In this document: positions 63,918-64,000 of the stretch, in pieces
How the letters are laid out: each line of letters begins with the position of its first letter
Numbering within the stretch: the first letter of the stretch is position 1
Assembly (NCBI GenBank): GCA_036245525.1
Contig: BTPG01000004.1
Coordinates: 213,466,751-213,530,750 of the forward strand
Direction: 5' to 3'
Source: Semisulcospira habei
Lineage: Eukaryota; Mollusca; Gastropoda; Semisulcospiridae
Length of the DNA: 64,000 nt
Notes under the pieces: model-generated
Told to the model about the DNA's origin: nothing
Database searches by the model: none
Seen by the model: only the letters and a program-made list of their open reading frames with translations
Made by a program: the position numbers and the translations under genes

Positions 63918-64000
63918 CTGTAAGCATAGAAGGAAAAGAAGTAGCCACAATAAAATGCAGCAGCCAAACCAGTCTACACAGATGACCTAGTACATGTATA

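Larger units (their letters stand above)
56237..62759 (-). mobile_element. DIRS-like tyrosine-recombinase retrotransposon, copy C
   Basis: 6523 bp, the same design as copy B: gag, RT-RNase H and recombinase on the minus strand, inverted terminal repeats and an internal complementary region. Ends AAATGCATTTTTCTTTAAAA and GGTAATGTTTTTGATGAAAT. Gag is intact; RT-RNase H and recombinase each have one frameshift. It differs from copy B by subfamily-specific ends (ACAAATGGGAG against CTGATAGGGA), so it was not made by duplicating B locally. Confidence 0.94.

Overview
This window reads as invertebrate nuclear DNA, most likely from a marine mollusc such as a gastropod. The evidence is split genes with GT-AG introns, long microsatellites, a dense mix of LINE, LTR and DIRS-type retrotransposons, and AT-rich repeats with the recurring 'GTGACCTTGACC' motif that I associate with molluscan genomes. 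The species assignment is inference. I see no bacterial operon, CRISPR array, rRNA or tRNA.

The backbone is one host gene on the minus strand. Thirteen exons between 63917 and 14707 all have consensus splice sites, and their reading phases fit end to end. They encode about 594 residues of a type I membrane protein: the end of one CUB-like domain, four more CUB or CUB-like domains, one LDL-receptor class A module, one transmembrane helix and a short cytoplasmic tail. The 5' end (signal peptide and earlier domains) lies beyond position 64000. The gene appears intact although its introns are packed with mobile DNA.

Layout. 1-14700: downstream flank or long 3' UTR, holding a microsatellite, a 43-bp minisatellite, a large foldback element and many small hairpin elements. 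14707-15757: last two exons. 15911-21606: a full-length L1/Tx1-like LINE on the plus strand with target-site duplications. 21836-22434: a terminal-inverted-repeat element. 22593-26922: a young, internally deleted Gypsy-like LTR element on the plus strand with near-identical LTRs and a 5-bp target duplication. 26991-27184: exon. 28671-34393: decayed DIRS-like element (copy A). 34443-34617: exon. 35100-42640: a LINE remnant split by DIRS-like copy B (36033-42324). 42761-45379: three exons with small repeats. 45636-46930: LINE remnant on the minus strand. 47295-49515: internally deleted DIRS-like copy D. 49555-50348: a repeat matching, in inverted orientation, the one at 640-1200. 51637-55754: six exons. 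56237-62759: DIRS-like copy C. 63813-63917: first visible exon.

Two signals stand out. First, at least five families of short elements form near-perfect hairpins. In the largest family (over 20 copies) differences between copies are mirrored on both arms of the same copy, so the hairpin is kept while its sequence changes. Several families share TTAA-CCC...GGG-TTAA style ends, suggesting piggyBac-type miniature elements. Second, the LTR of the young Gypsy-like element carries a canonical three-unit heat-shock element just upstream of its TATA box. The DIRS-like elements also show the diagnostic internal complementary region and an exactly recoverable, duplication-free insertion site.
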